Shown piece by piece: positions 26,668 through 36,245 of a DNA stretch of 64,000 bases; position 1 is the first letter of the stretch; each line of letters begins with the position of its first letter. This DNA comes from Nocardioides sp. WS12 (lineage in GTDB: Bacteria > Actinomycetota > Actinomycetes > Propionibacteriales > Nocardioidaceae): contig NZ_CP053928.1 of NCBI RefSeq assembly GCF_014108865.1, forward strand, positions 1,302,001 through 1,366,000, in the 5' to 3' direction. The position numbers and the translations under genes are program-made. The notes beneath the pieces are model-generated. The model was not told where the DNA came from and did no database searches. It saw nothing but the letters and a program-made list of their open reading frames with translations.

Positions 26668-27233
26668 TGTCGGAAGTGGAGCGTCCGATCGAGGATCTGC
26701 GGTCTTCCAAAGGTGAGCTCGGTTCGTTTGCCGGCGCAGACATGTCAACGGGCCTGATCTGGGGAATCAAGCGGAGCTTTCTGGCGTACTTGTCGCGGAT
26801 GCCGGACCTCAAGAGCTCGGTGAGCGGGGGAGCGTCAGTCGCGCCGGAGCTTGGCCTGTACCACTTCCCGCTCGCATCCAGTGACGCCTACGATTATGGC
26901 ACTGGCCAGGGGACGCTGAAGTTCCAGGGAGACCTCCGCTTCTCTGGTCACTTCGGGTTCCTGTTCGTGATGCTCGTTGATCCATGGGTGACTTTCGACG
27001 ACGGTCTCGCGACGTTGAGCTTTCACGATGTCGAAGCAGACCCTGAGCTTGCCGACGACAGTGCCCGGCGTCCGATGCTCGGACTCGGTTACCCCGGGTA
27101 CGTCGATGCGCACGGCATCCGCGACTGGCAGCTGATACCAACCTCATTGCGTACAGAGGCGGTGTCCGTGTTCAACGAGGTGTATCCGCCCGGTGAGCTC
27201 TTTGAGCCCCTGCACATGCGGGTGACCCTCTAG
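26667..27233 (+). CDS. HtaA-domain-like protein, cytosolic
   Basis: 188 residues with no signal peptide or membrane anchor. LIWGIKRSFLAYL (30-42) and LKFQGDLRFSGHFGFL (84-99), followed by VDPWVTFDDGLATLSF, match the order of blocks in HtaA domains, which bind heme in secreted corynebacterial proteins; His95 sits in the conserved F-S-G-H block. Secreted HtaA proteins acquire heme; an intracellular single-domain form in a catabolic cluster must do something else, perhaps bind heme, a cofactor or a hydrophobic substrate. ATG 26667 overlaps the preceding stop. Confidence 0.65.
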   Translation: MSEVERPIEDLRSSKGELGSFAGADMSTGLIWGIKRSFLAYLSRMPDLKSSVSGGASVAPELGLYHFPLASSDAYDYGTGQGTLKFQGDLRFSGHFGFLFVMLVDPWVTFDDGLATLSFHDVEADPELADDSARRPMLGLGYPGYVDAHGIRDWQLIPTSLRTEAVSVFNEVYPPGELFEPLHMRVTL

Positions 27234-27332
27234 CGCCGCTGAGATCCGGTCGCAAAGCGCGATCATCAAACCACGTTGGATGGTTCGGATCCTTCCCGTT
27301 CATCTAGCTCAGAATCCTCAAAGGCAGCCCAT

Positions 27333-28139
27333 ATGACTTCCCCCCAGTCCGCCCTCGTGCTCGTGAACGTTGACCGCGGAGTTGCTCTGATCACCTGGAA
27401 CCGGCCGGACCGCCACAACGCATGGACGCTGTCGATGGAGGCTGAGTACTTTCAGGCCCTCCGCGATGCCGAGGCGGATCCAGCTGTTCGTGTCATTGTG
27501 GTCACCGGCGCCGGGCGGAGCTTCTGTCCGGGCATGGATGCCAACTTCCTGGACGACATGTCGCAGGGACATCTGGACACTCGACCACAGGACCGTACGC
27601 CCTCACTGCTGCCCACCACCCTCAAGACCCCGGTGATCGCTGCGATCAACGGCGCGTGCGCAGGGCTGGGGCTTGTCCATGCGCTTTTCTGTGACATTCG
27701 GTTCGCGGCGAGCGGTGCCAAATTCTCCACGGCCTTCGCGCGTCGTGGGATCATGGCAGAGCAGGGCATCTCCTGGGCGCTTCCCAAGGTCGTTGGTTTC
27801 TCCAATGCGATGGAACTCTTGCTCTCGGCTCGAACGTTCACGACGGACGAGGCTCTCCGAATCGGCCTGGTGAATCGGTCGTTCGAAGCGGCAGACCTTC
27901 TTCCCGCTACGCTCGACTACGCGGCGGAGCTTGCTCAGAACTGCTCGCCGCTAGCGATGGCGACCATCAAGCAGCAACTGCATCACGACACCGAGAAGAC
28001 TCTGGATCAGTCGCGCATTGCAGCGATCGACTTGTGGAACTCCACGTTGAAGCCCCACCCGGACTTCGCTGAGGGAATCAAGAGCCTGGTGAGCAAGACT
28101 ACGCCCTCATTTGGGCCGTGGCCGCCCCGAGAATTGTGA
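27333..28139 (+). CDS. Enoyl-CoA hydratase/isomerase family protein
   Basis: 268 residues from ATG 27333 (AAAGG upstream). Oxyanion motifs FCPGMD and ACAGLGLV. The loop FARRGIMAEQGISWALPK is typical of the EchA-type enzymes that keep a glutamate near the second position. General role: hydrate or isomerise an unsaturated CoA ester. It is separated from the HtaA-like gene by about 100 bases and meets the MaoC gene tail to tail. Confidence 0.88.
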   Translation: MTSPQSALVLVNVDRGVALITWNRPDRHNAWTLSMEAEYFQALRDAEADPAVRVIVVTGAGRSFCPGMDANFLDDMSQGHLDTRPQDRTPSLLPTTLKTPVIAAINGACAGLGLVHALFCDIRFAASGAKFSTAFARRGIMAEQGISWALPKVVGFSNAMELLLSARTFTTDEALRIGLVNRSFEAADLLPATLDYAAELAQNCSPLAMATIKQQLHHDTEKTLDQSRIAAIDLWNSTLKPHPDFAEGIKSLVSKTTPSFGPWPPREL

Positions 28140-28163
28140 CCGCGGACAAGCGGACGGAATCGC

Positions 28164-28616
28164 TCAGAAGTAGATCCGGGAGATCGTCTCGGAGATGCAG
28201 GCGGGCTTCTCCGACCCTTCGATCTCGATGGTCGTGCGGAGCTTGACCTGAGCACCGGTGTCCGTGACGTCCACGTTCGCGAGAAAGGGTCGGGCCCGCA
28301 GGCGCGAGTTCACAGCGACGGGTGACAGGAAACGTACGCGGTCAAGACCGTAGTTCACAATCATCTTCGCTCCTTCGACACGGTACACCTGAGCCACCAG
28401 AACGGGGATGAGCGACAAGGTGAGGTACCCATGGGCGATCGTCGTTCCGAATGGCCCAGTCCTTGCGCGCTCGGGATCGGTGTGGATCCATTGCAGGTCG
28501 CCGGTGGCCTCGGCGAACGAGTCGATGCGAGTCTGCTCGATGAGCAGCCAGTCGCTGGCGCCGAGATCCGTTTCCTTGCTCTCGAGCAGTTCGTCTGTCC
28601 GGGTGAAGATGTGCAC
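28164..28616 (-). CDS. MaoC-like (R)-specific enoyl-CoA hydratase
   Basis: 150 residues from GTG 28616, where GGAG is eight bases upstream and the family sequence begins (VHIFTRTDELL). A frame back to 28679 adds residues without family support. Hot-dog fold with the hydratase motif FAEATGDLQWIHTDPERA and the AHGYLTLSL helix. It hydrates trans-enoyl-CoA to the R-3-hydroxy form. Divergent from the nitronate-monooxygenase-like gene. Confidence 0.88.
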   Translation of the reverse strand: MHIFTRTDELLESKETDLGASDWLLIEQTRIDSFAEATGDLQWIHTDPERARTGPFGTTIAHGYLTLSLIPVLVAQVYRVEGAKMIVNYGLDRVRFLSPVAVNSRLRARPFLANVDVTDTGAQVKLRTTIEIEGSEKPACISETISRIYF

Positions 28617-28775
28617 AGGGGTTTCTCCGTCTTCGCTGAAGGGTGCCGCGGGTCGGCCGAATTGTGAGTGTGCCGACAACAGCGCCCGCCGTTGGGCCTG
28701 TACTCATCGACTAAATTCGTTGTATCATTCCACTCTATTACCTTGGTCAAGCGAAGACTATAGAGAAAGGGATGA

Positions 28776-29756
<981 letters not shown>

Positions 29757-29853
29757 TTCCCTGCACTGTCCATGCAAGGACGCTGCAACTACAAGAACCG
29801 GGCCCAACGACATCGTTCGGGTACTGCCGGACGGCAAACAAGGAGAAGTGACG

Positions 29854-30354
29854 ATGACATCGACCAACACCGAGACGGCTCAGGCGGAGCTGCTGAGCCA
29901 GGGCCTCACTTGGGAGGACATGGATGGAAAGGTCTTCCGTACTGCCCGACGGACCGTCACTGAGGCGGATCTGATCCAGTTCGTCACGTGGGCCGGGTTC
30001 AACGAGCCGCTGTTCTTTGACGCCGACCACGCCCAGCAGGCAGGCTATGCGGGCCGTCTGATTCCTGGTGCGATGATCTACTGCATTGCCGAGGGCCTCA
30101 TCCTGCAGAGCAACGTCCTTAATGGCACTGGGCTGGCCTTCATGCAGATGGACCTGTCAGTCAAGCGCCCGGTATTCGTAGGCGACACGCTCCATGCGAT
30201 CGTCTCGACGGTCGAGGCTCGCCAGTCGAGCAAGCCCGGCCGTGGTGTCGTGCGCTCGCACGTGAGCGTCCGTAATCAGCGTGACGAGGAAGTGCTGGTT
30301 TTCACGCCGGTGCGCCTGATCCGCGGGAACGACTTCGACGACCTTCAGTCGTAG
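29854..30354 (+). CDS. MaoC-like dehydratase
   Basis: 166 residues from ATG 29854 after AAGGAG; the reading frame is open much further upstream but that part overlaps the previous gene. Hot-dog fold with ADLIQFVTWAGFNEPLFFD and GRLIPGAMIYCIAEGL. The usual Asp-His dyad is not obvious: the D-x4-H region reads NEPLFFDADHA. It probably hydrates an enoyl-CoA or binds one. Same operon as the neighbouring acyl-CoA dehydrogenase. Confidence 0.82.
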   Translation: MTSTNTETAQAELLSQGLTWEDMDGKVFRTARRTVTEADLIQFVTWAGFNEPLFFDADHAQQAGYAGRLIPGAMIYCIAEGLILQSNVLNGTGLAFMQMDLSVKRPVFVGDTLHAIVSTVEARQSSKPGRGVVRSHVSVRNQRDEEVLVFTPVRLIRGNDFDDLQS

Positions 30355-30415
30355 CCGGAAGGCTCCGACTCGCGCTCCTGTGAAAGTGCCCCCGAACCCC
30401 GATGGAGAATCCGAA

Positions 30416-31573
30416 ATGACGTTCGCCGGATACGACCTGCCCGAAGAGCTCGAGGCGATGCGGGACGTCGTCAAGAAGTTCGTCACGGAGAGAGTCGTCC
30501 CAGCAGAGGCATCATTGCCGGTCACGGATGCGTATCTGCCAGACGACGTTCTGGCGGGCCTGCGTGAGCAGGCGAGGCGTGCTGATCTCTGGTGCTTCGA
30601 TGCGCCCGAGGAGTACGGCGGAGCGGGGCTGAGCGCCTTCCAGCTCGTCGTGGTTCTGGAGGAGGCGTGCAAGCACCGGATGTGCTTCCCCCATGCCGGA
30701 GCCGGGGCCTTTGGGCAGAGTCCGCCCGTCGTCCTGTACGGGCAGAGCGACTACCTGACCGAGAACTACGTTCGACCCACGATCGAGCACGGATGGGGGT
30801 CGTTCACAGCCATCGGGGAGGAGGCAGGCGGCTCCGATCCCGCTCGGGCCATCAAGACCTCGGCCCGGCGGGATGGTGACGACTGGATCATCAACGGCCG
30901 CAAGCTGTTCATCACCAACGTCGAGAAGGCCAAGTACGGCGTTGTCTATGCCCGGACCCAGTCAGGCATCAGTGCCTTTGTCGTGGACACGGACTCCGCT
31001 GGTCTCAGCAGCCATGAGATCCCGGTGATCCGGGACCGCTGGCCGGTGGAGCTGATCCTCGATGATGTCCGGGTGCCTGGCTCGCACCTCGTTGGCGAGG
31101 AGGGCCAAGGGCTGATGCTGGCATCCAAGTGGCTCGTGCGAGGTCGATTGACCTATGCCGCGCGATCCGTTGGGCTTGCCGCCGAGTCTCTGCGCTTGGC
31201 AGTGGAGTGGATGAAGGATCGCGAGACGTTCGGCGCAACGCTGGCAACGCGGCAGGGGCTCCAGTGGCAGGTGGCCGATGCTCAGGTCGAAATCGACGCC
31301 GGGCGGATGTTGACCTGGCGTGCTGCCTGGAAAGACGACCAGGGTGAGGACGCGAGGCTGGATGCTGCGATGGCGAAGCTCTACTGCACCGAGATGTCCT
31401 TCCGCGTCGTCGACCGGATGATGCAGATCATGGGCGCCATGGGCATGTCGCGGGAGGTTCCGCTCGAGAAGTGGCTGCGAGACCTTCGAGTTGCTCGTGT
31501 GGTCGAAGGGACCACGGAGATGCTGCGGAGCCAGGTTGCGCGCGGTGTGATCGGTCCGTCCGTCAAAGGCTGA
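30416..31573 (+). CDS. Acyl-CoA dehydrogenase (catalytic Glu at the C-terminal position)
   Basis: 385 residues from ATG 30416 (GGAG upstream). Catalytic Glu364 in VVEGTTEM; the alternative position is Gly (LVRGRL). FAD region reads IGEEAGGSDPARAI. A complete homotetrameric-type enzyme, unlike the paired dehydrogenases elsewhere in the window. Last gene of its operon; a 16-base-pair hairpin follows. Confidence 0.92.
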   Translation: MTFAGYDLPEELEAMRDVVKKFVTERVVPAEASLPVTDAYLPDDVLAGLREQARRADLWCFDAPEEYGGAGLSAFQLVVVLEEACKHRMCFPHAGAGAFGQSPPVVLYGQSDYLTENYVRPTIEHGWGSFTAIGEEAGGSDPARAIKTSARRDGDDWIINGRKLFITNVEKAKYGVVYARTQSGISAFVVDTDSAGLSSHEIPVIRDRWPVELILDDVRVPGSHLVGEEGQGLMLASKWLVRGRLTYAARSVGLAAESLRLAVEWMKDRETFGATLATRQGLQWQVADAQVEIDAGRMLTWRAAWKDDQGEDARLDAAMAKLYCTEMSFRVVDRMMQIMGAMGMSREVPLEKWLRDLRVARVVEGTTEMLRSQVARGVIGPSVKG

Positions 31574-31585
31574 TTGGGCATTGAC

Positions 31586-31621
31586 GAGGCGTCCGTTTCG
31601 AGTGATCGAAGCGGGCGTCTC
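31586..31621 (+). terminator. Terminator after the acyl-CoA dehydrogenase
   Basis: A 16-base-pair RNA hairpin with a 4-base loop (31602-31605): arms 31586-31601 and 31606-31621 pair throughout if three G-U wobbles are allowed. It separates this operon from the P450 operon whose promoter follows at 31657. Confidence 0.8.
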
Positions 31622-31656
31622 TGCTCGGCCTCCACCACGCCACCTAGCCATATCTA

Positions 31657-31686
31657 TTGATTCATCTACCTGATTCAGCGTATAGT
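31657..31686 (+). promoter_or_regulatory. Promoter of the SDR-P450-ferredoxin-reductase operon
   Basis: TTGATT at 31657-31662 and TATAGT at 31681-31686, 18 bases apart. TGATTCA occurs twice (31658-31664 and 31671-31677), 13 bases apart, overlapping the -35 and spacer, which suggests binding of a regulator to direct repeats. Confidence 0.5.
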
Positions 31687-31766
31687 CGTCCTGAGTCCCC
31701 GTGCGAGTCCGGGGTGATGACGGTCGGGACGCTGCGTCCGACGTTTCGAAGGAAGCGAGTGAACAC

Positions 31767-32603
31767 ATGTCTAGCCTTGCAGGAAAGGTAGCTCTGATCA
31801 CCGGTGCGGCCCGTGGTCAGGGTCGATCGCACGCGATTCGGCTGGCCGAGGAGGGCGCCGACATCATCGCTCTCGACTCGCTGACTGACATCGCAACCAT
31901 TGGGTACCCCATGGCCAGCGAAGACGATCTGAAGGAGACGGTTCGTCTGGTGGAGGCCCTCGGTCGACGAATCGTGTCGGCAAAGGTCGATGTCCGTGAC
32001 GGCGCAGGCATGACGGCCGCTGTCAACGCCGGCGTCGCTGAGTTGGGGCGCCTCGACATCGTGATCGCCAATGCCGGGATCGTCTCCTTCTCGTTCGTAG
32101 AGGACATGAGTGATGAGATGTGGGACGACGTCGTCGACATCGTCCTCAGCGGCTCGTTCCGAACCGTGCGTGCCGCCATCCCGCACCTGAAGAAGAACGA
32201 GAAGGGCGGGTCCATCGTCTTCATCGGCTCGCTCGGCGCCTTCAAGGGCAATCGGAACGTGGCCCATTACTCCGCTGCGAAGCACGGGCTGGTCGGGATG
32301 ATGAAGTGCCTGGCCATCGAGCTCGCGGAGAACAACATCCGTGTGAACACGATCAGCCCCACGAGCACCGACACGATGATGGTCCACAACCTCGGAAGCT
32401 ACCAGCTGTTCTACCCCGAGAAGGACGCGACCAAGATGGGCAAGGAAGACGTCTGGGACCGGCACGCCGGCAAGAACCTGTTGCCCGTCGCGTGGATCGA
32501 TCCCATCGACATCAGCAACGCAATCGCCTGGATCGTCAGCGACGGTGCGCGCTACGTCACGGGCGCTTCGCTGCCGGTCGACGCCGGTGCTTCGACCAAG
32601 TAG
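31767..32603 (+). CDS. Mycofactocin-coupled SDR family oxidoreductase
   Basis: 278 residues from ATG 31767. TGAARGQGRSHA at 12-23, an insertion at 39-55 containing IGYPMASEDDL, NAG, Tyr168 and Lys172 (YSAAK), and the ending LPVDAGAS are the marks of this group, whose bound NAD is thought to be re-oxidised through mycofactocin. It precedes a P450, ferredoxin and reductase, so it probably oxidises the hydroxyl made by that P450 to a ketone. Confidence 0.9.
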   Translation: MSSLAGKVALITGAARGQGRSHAIRLAEEGADIIALDSLTDIATIGYPMASEDDLKETVRLVEALGRRIVSAKVDVRDGAGMTAAVNAGVAELGRLDIVIANAGIVSFSFVEDMSDEMWDDVVDIVLSGSFRTVRAAIPHLKKNEKGGSIVFIGSLGAFKGNRNVAHYSAAKHGLVGMMKCLAIELAENNIRVNTISPTSTDTMMVHNLGSYQLFYPEKDATKMGKEDVWDRHAGKNLLPVAWIDPIDISNAIAWIVSDGARYVTGASLPVDAGASTK

Positions 32604-32639
32604 CTGCTCGCTTCCCACCCATTTTCGAGGAGCACCTTG

Positions 32640-33875
32640 ATGACGAACGTTGACTTCAGCGGCCCTTCTGAATCTGACGCGTTGCACGAGTACCCCATGG
32701 CCAGGGACCGGGACCGGTCTTTCGAGCCACCGACCGAGCTCCTGGGCCTTCAGGAGACTCAGCCGGTGACGCGGGTCAGGATCTGGGATGGCAGCAAGCC
32801 GTGGCTGATCACCCGCCACGCCGACCTACTGGCGGCCATGGGCGATTCCAGGGTCAGTGCGGATGCCATGAGGCCCGGGTATCCCCACCGAGGCGCCGGA
32901 ACGATGGCTCGGTGGCAGCACACCCCGTCCCTCGTGGCGATGGACGATCCCGAGCACCGCGCCATCCGGAGCATGGTCACGCCGGCCTTTCGGGTCAAGA
33001 ACGTCGAGGCGATGCGGCCGGGTATCCAGGCGCTCACTGACAAGCTCATCGATGACATGTTGGCCGGACCCAACGAGGCCGACCTCGTCGCTGCCTTCGC
33101 CCTGCCCCTCCCGTCGGAGGTCATCAGTGAACTCCTTGGCGTCCCGGAGGAATACCACGAGTTCTTCCAGGAGTTGTCGGCCGTCCTGGTCAATCGGTAC
33201 TCGACGCCTGAGGCGAGCATCGAAGCCAACATGAAACTCATTGACTATCTCGAGACGCTGATCGAATCGAAGCGGGAGAACGGCGCCTCAGACGTGCTTT
33301 CCGACCTTGCGCGCCTGGTCTCGGACGGACGGGTGGCCCGCCGTCGTGCGGCGGAGCTCGGGGCCTTCCTCCTGTTCGCGGGTCATGAGACAACCGCGAA
33401 CATGATCGCGCTCAGCGCGGTGCTGCTGCTGCGCAATCCCGACCAGCTCGAGATCCTCAAGGCGACGGATGATCCGAAGGTGGTAGCGAGTGCCGTCGAG
33501 GAGTTGCTTCGCTATCTGACTATCCCGCACCTTGGGCGGCGCCGCGTGGCGACCGAGAACCTGGTCATCGGTGGTCAGGAGATCAAGGCCGGCGAGGGAA
33601 TCATCTGTGCGGCCGATGCCGCGAACTGGGACCCCGCAGTCTTCCCTGATCCAGGCAAGCTGGATCTTCTTCGTGATGCGCGGCGTCACGTGACCTTCAG
33701 CTACGGCGTCCACCAGTGTCTGGGCCAGCCGCTCGCGAGAGTGGAGCTCCAGGTCGCGCTGACGACCCTGTTCCGGCGGATTCCGACTCTCAAGGTCGAC
33801 GCCGCGCTGGACCAGCTCTCGTTCAAGCACGACGGAAACAACAACGGCATCTACGAACTACCGGTCACCTGGTAG
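32640..33875 (+). CDS. Cytochrome P450 monooxygenase (CYP105/107-like)
   Basis: 411 residues from ATG 32640 after GAGGAGC; a TTG directly upstream is also in frame. I-helix AGHETT at 247-252 with the normal acid-alcohol pair, ExxR in EELLRY, heme loop FSYGVHQCLG with ligand Cys360. A conventional class I bacterial P450. A ferredoxin and a ferredoxin reductase follow at once, giving a complete three-component system with the SDR upstream. Confidence 0.94.
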   Translation: MTNVDFSGPSESDALHEYPMARDRDRSFEPPTELLGLQETQPVTRVRIWDGSKPWLITRHADLLAAMGDSRVSADAMRPGYPHRGAGTMARWQHTPSLVAMDDPEHRAIRSMVTPAFRVKNVEAMRPGIQALTDKLIDDMLAGPNEADLVAAFALPLPSEVISELLGVPEEYHEFFQELSAVLVNRYSTPEASIEANMKLIDYLETLIESKRENGASDVLSDLARLVSDGRVARRRAAELGAFLLFAGHETTANMIALSAVLLLRNPDQLEILKATDDPKVVASAVEELLRYLTIPHLGRRRVATENLVIGGQEIKAGEGIICAADAANWDPAVFPDPGKLDLLRDARRHVTFSYGVHQCLGQPLARVELQVALTTLFRRIPTLKVDAALDQLSFKHDGNNNGIYELPVTW

Positions 33876-33909
33876 CCCGGCCTTCGGCTCAATTAGAAGA
33901 GGTACTTCC

Positions 33910-34110
33910 ATGTCCATGAATGTCAGCGTCGAGGCCCACAAGTGCGTGTCGTCCGGCCAGTGCGTACTGATCGCTCCCGAGGTCTTCGATCAGGACGACG
34001 AAGGCCTCGTGCTTCTTCTGGAAGAGACGCCTGGGGCGGATGAGCACGAGAACGTCAAGGAAGCCGCGGCCGTGTGCCCGGCGGCGGCGATTCACCTGCG
34101 TCAGGACTGA
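33910..34110 (+). CDS. [3Fe-4S] ferredoxin
   Basis: 66 residues with cysteines at 12, 18 and 56 (CVSSGQC ... VCP). The position that would supply a fourth cysteine near 15 is not Cys, so a 3Fe-4S cluster is expected. This is the usual small ferredoxin partner of actinobacterial P450s. It lies 34 bases after the P450 and four before the reductase. Cytosolic, acidic. Confidence 0.93.
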   Translation: MSMNVSVEAHKCVSSGQCVLIAPEVFDQDDEGLVLLLEETPGADEHENVKEAAAVCPAAAIHLRQD

Positions 34111-34114
34111 ACAG

Positions 34115-35329
34115 ATGTCTCTGCGCAAGGTCGTCATCGTCGGAGCCTCTGCGGCGGGCCTCGCGGCCGCTGAGACCGTGCGCAGGGAGGGCTTCGAGGG
34201 CAGCCTTGTGATGATCGGCGACGAGTCGCACCTGCCGTACGACCGGCCACCACTGTCGAAGCAGATCCTCAAGCGTGAGTGGACCTCGGATCGGTTGGCG
34301 CTGCGCGCACGGCCCGACGTGGATGCCTTGGCGGCCGACTGGAGACTTGGCGTGCCTGCGCTGGGCCTTGACCTCGTCGATCGCTCTGTCGTCCTCGGCG
34401 ACGGATCAAAGGCCCACTTCGATGGATTGATCGTGGCGACCGGTGTCCGGCCGCGTCTGTTCCCGACTGCTTCGGCGGTACGTGGCGCCCACGTGCTGAG
34501 GACTCTTGATGACGCCGCAGCGATTGCGACAAGGCTGGCTCCTGGCGGCAACCTCGTGGTCATCGGGGCGGGATTCCTGGGCTGCGAGGTCGCGGCCAGC
34601 GCCCGCGCAGTCGGCGCGAACGTCACGCTGCTGGAACCGGCGCCCGTGCCGTTGGCCCAGGTGTTCGGGGAGAGGGTCGGTGCAATGATCGCCGACCTCC
34701 ACCGTGATCACGGCGTGGACGTGCGTCTCGGTATCGGCGTGAGTGAACTGGTCGTCGACGGCGAGTGTGTGACTGGAGTCCGGCTCGCAGACGGCTCGGT
34801 CGTCGACGCAGACGACGTGGTGAGTTGCATCGGATCCCTGCCGAACACCGAATGGTTGGAGGGCAGTGGTCTGACGGTGGACAACGGTGTCGTGTGCGAC
34901 GAGTTCCTGATGGCAGCTCCCGGTGTCTACGCGGCTGGCGACGTCGCGCGGTGGCACCATCCTCGTCTGGGAAAGTCCACGAGGATTGAGCACCGCACCA
35001 ATGCTGCCGAGCAGGGGATGGCAGCTGCGCGGAACCTGTTGGCAAACGGTGTGCCAACGGCATACTCACCAGTTCCCTACTTCTGGTCCGACCAGTACGA
35101 CCTCAAACTGCAGGCCTACGGGAGTCTGGCGGGACACGAAGAGATGCTCGTCGTCGAGGGCGACCTGGCTGAATGGAGTTTCGTCGCGGTCTACCGCACA
35201 GCGGACCGCATCACCGGAGTCGTGAGTGTCGGCATGCCAGTGAAGAGAATCCTTCCGTGGCGGGCCGCCATCGGGAGCGACATGTCCTGGCATGACGCTG
35301 TGGAACGCGTGCAGGCGGGCTCGATCTGA
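34115..35329 (+). CDS. NAD(P)H ferredoxin reductase of the P450 system
   Basis: 404 residues from ATG 34115. FAD motif VGASAAGLAAAE near the N-terminus, a second Rossmann motif VIGAGFLGCEVA in the middle, and GVYAAGDVARW late, as in putidaredoxin-reductase-type enzymes. It should reduce the adjacent ferredoxin for the P450 at 32640. Its 3-prime end is 16 bases from the convergent GntR gene, with no clear terminator. Confidence 0.93.
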   Translation: MSLRKVVIVGASAAGLAAAETVRREGFEGSLVMIGDESHLPYDRPPLSKQILKREWTSDRLALRARPDVDALAADWRLGVPALGLDLVDRSVVLGDGSKAHFDGLIVATGVRPRLFPTASAVRGAHVLRTLDDAAAIATRLAPGGNLVVIGAGFLGCEVAASARAVGANVTLLEPAPVPLAQVFGERVGAMIADLHRDHGVDVRLGIGVSELVVDGECVTGVRLADGSVVDADDVVSCIGSLPNTEWLEGSGLTVDNGVVCDEFLMAAPGVYAAGDVARWHHPRLGKSTRIEHRTNAAEQGMAAARNLLANGVPTAYSPVPYFWSDQYDLKLQAYGSLAGHEEMLVVEGDLAEWSFVAVYRTADRITGVVSVGMPVKRILPWRAAIGSDMSWHDAVERVQAGSI

Positions 35330-35345
35330 GGCCAGCGCGCAACCT

Positions 35346-36131
35346 TCAGACGTACTCGAAGAGGTCGAGGATCGTCTTCGCCGTCCCGCTGGCCAAGTAG
35401 TCGTCTGCATCCGTGAGGTGACTCTGCCAGAGTTGTTCGGCTCCATCGGCGTCCTTTGCCTCGATCAGCTCGACAAGCCTGCGGTGAGCCCGAGCTCCCT
35501 TGTGTGTGGCCCGTCCGAGGCTCTCGGCAACGTGATCCTCGGCAATGCGCGAGTAGTTGCCGGCGTCGACGATCTCCCGGAGCAACCCGGACAGCACATT
35601 GAGGGTTGCGCTGCCCGCGAGGTCGACGACGACGGCGTGGAATCTGGTGTGCGCACGTATGAACCGCGAAGGATCGTCCATCGCCGCTTCGCCGTGCTCG
35701 ATCTCAGCCCAGAGTCTACTCAAGTCTGCGTCGGTGCGCCCTTCAGCAAGCAGGCGGGCGCAGTGCTGTTCGATCACAGTACGACCGTTGTAGACGTCGG
35801 CCAGGGTCGCCCCGTGGAGCTGCAGCACGATGCCTACATGTTTCGCGGCGACGTCCGTGGTCGGTGTGCGAACGCGCGCACCGCCGTGGGCACCCCGTCG
35901 AACCTCGATGAGCTGCTCGGACTCCAGCACGCGAAGCGCCTCGCGCAGAGTCGGCCTCGAGACTCCGAACTGGTCGATGAGATCCGCCTCGGGTGGGAGA
36001 ACATCGCCGTTCTTCAAGGTGCCGATGAGAACCTGGCGCCGGAGCTGACTCGCGACGAGGTTGGCGATCTTCGGGGCGTGGACTCGCGTTATCCGGGCGT
36101 CTTGCTCTGGTTGCTCCACACGCACCCCCAA
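35346..36131 (-). CDS. GntR-family transcriptional regulator, FadR/FCD subfamily
   Basis: 261 residues from a TTG; GTG codons at 36125 and 36119 are alternatives and the true start is uncertain. A winged helix at about 20-90 (LPPEADLIDQFGVSRPTLREALRVL) is followed by an all-helical FCD domain with the metal or ligand histidines in RAHTRFH and near HRRLVELIEA. Such proteins respond to CoA esters or organic acids. It is divergent from the 6-oxocamphor-hydrolase-like gene with two dyads between them, so autoregulation and control of that gene are likely. Confidence 0.9.
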   Translation of the reverse strand: MGVRVEQPEQDARITRVHAPKIANLVASQLRRQVLIGTLKNGDVLPPEADLIDQFGVSRPTLREALRVLESEQLIEVRRGAHGGARVRTPTTDVAAKHVGIVLQLHGATLADVYNGRTVIEQHCARLLAEGRTDADLSRLWAEIEHGEAAMDDPSRFIRAHTRFHAVVVDLAGSATLNVLSGLLREIVDAGNYSRIAEDHVAESLGRATHKGARAHRRLVELIEAKDADGAEQLWQSHLTDADDYLASGTAKTILDLFEYV

Positions 36132-36150
36132 TATCGGCTGACCAAGATGG

Positions 36151-36211
36151 TAGATTTAACTATATCTAAGAAGGCCTTCCGAGGCCATCGACTAGACTGT
36201 AATACCTAGTC
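36151..36211. promoter_or_regulatory. Two dyads in the GntR / hydrolase divergent region
   Basis: TAGAT-N8-ATCTA at 36151-36168 and GACTAG-N10-CTAGTC at 36190-36211, both with perfect arms. They lie on either side of the likely divergent promoter region. They are good candidates for the GntR protein's own operators. Confidence 0.55.
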
Positions 36212-36245
36212 AGATCTTTTAAAGACATCAGGTTGTGGAGTTCTC

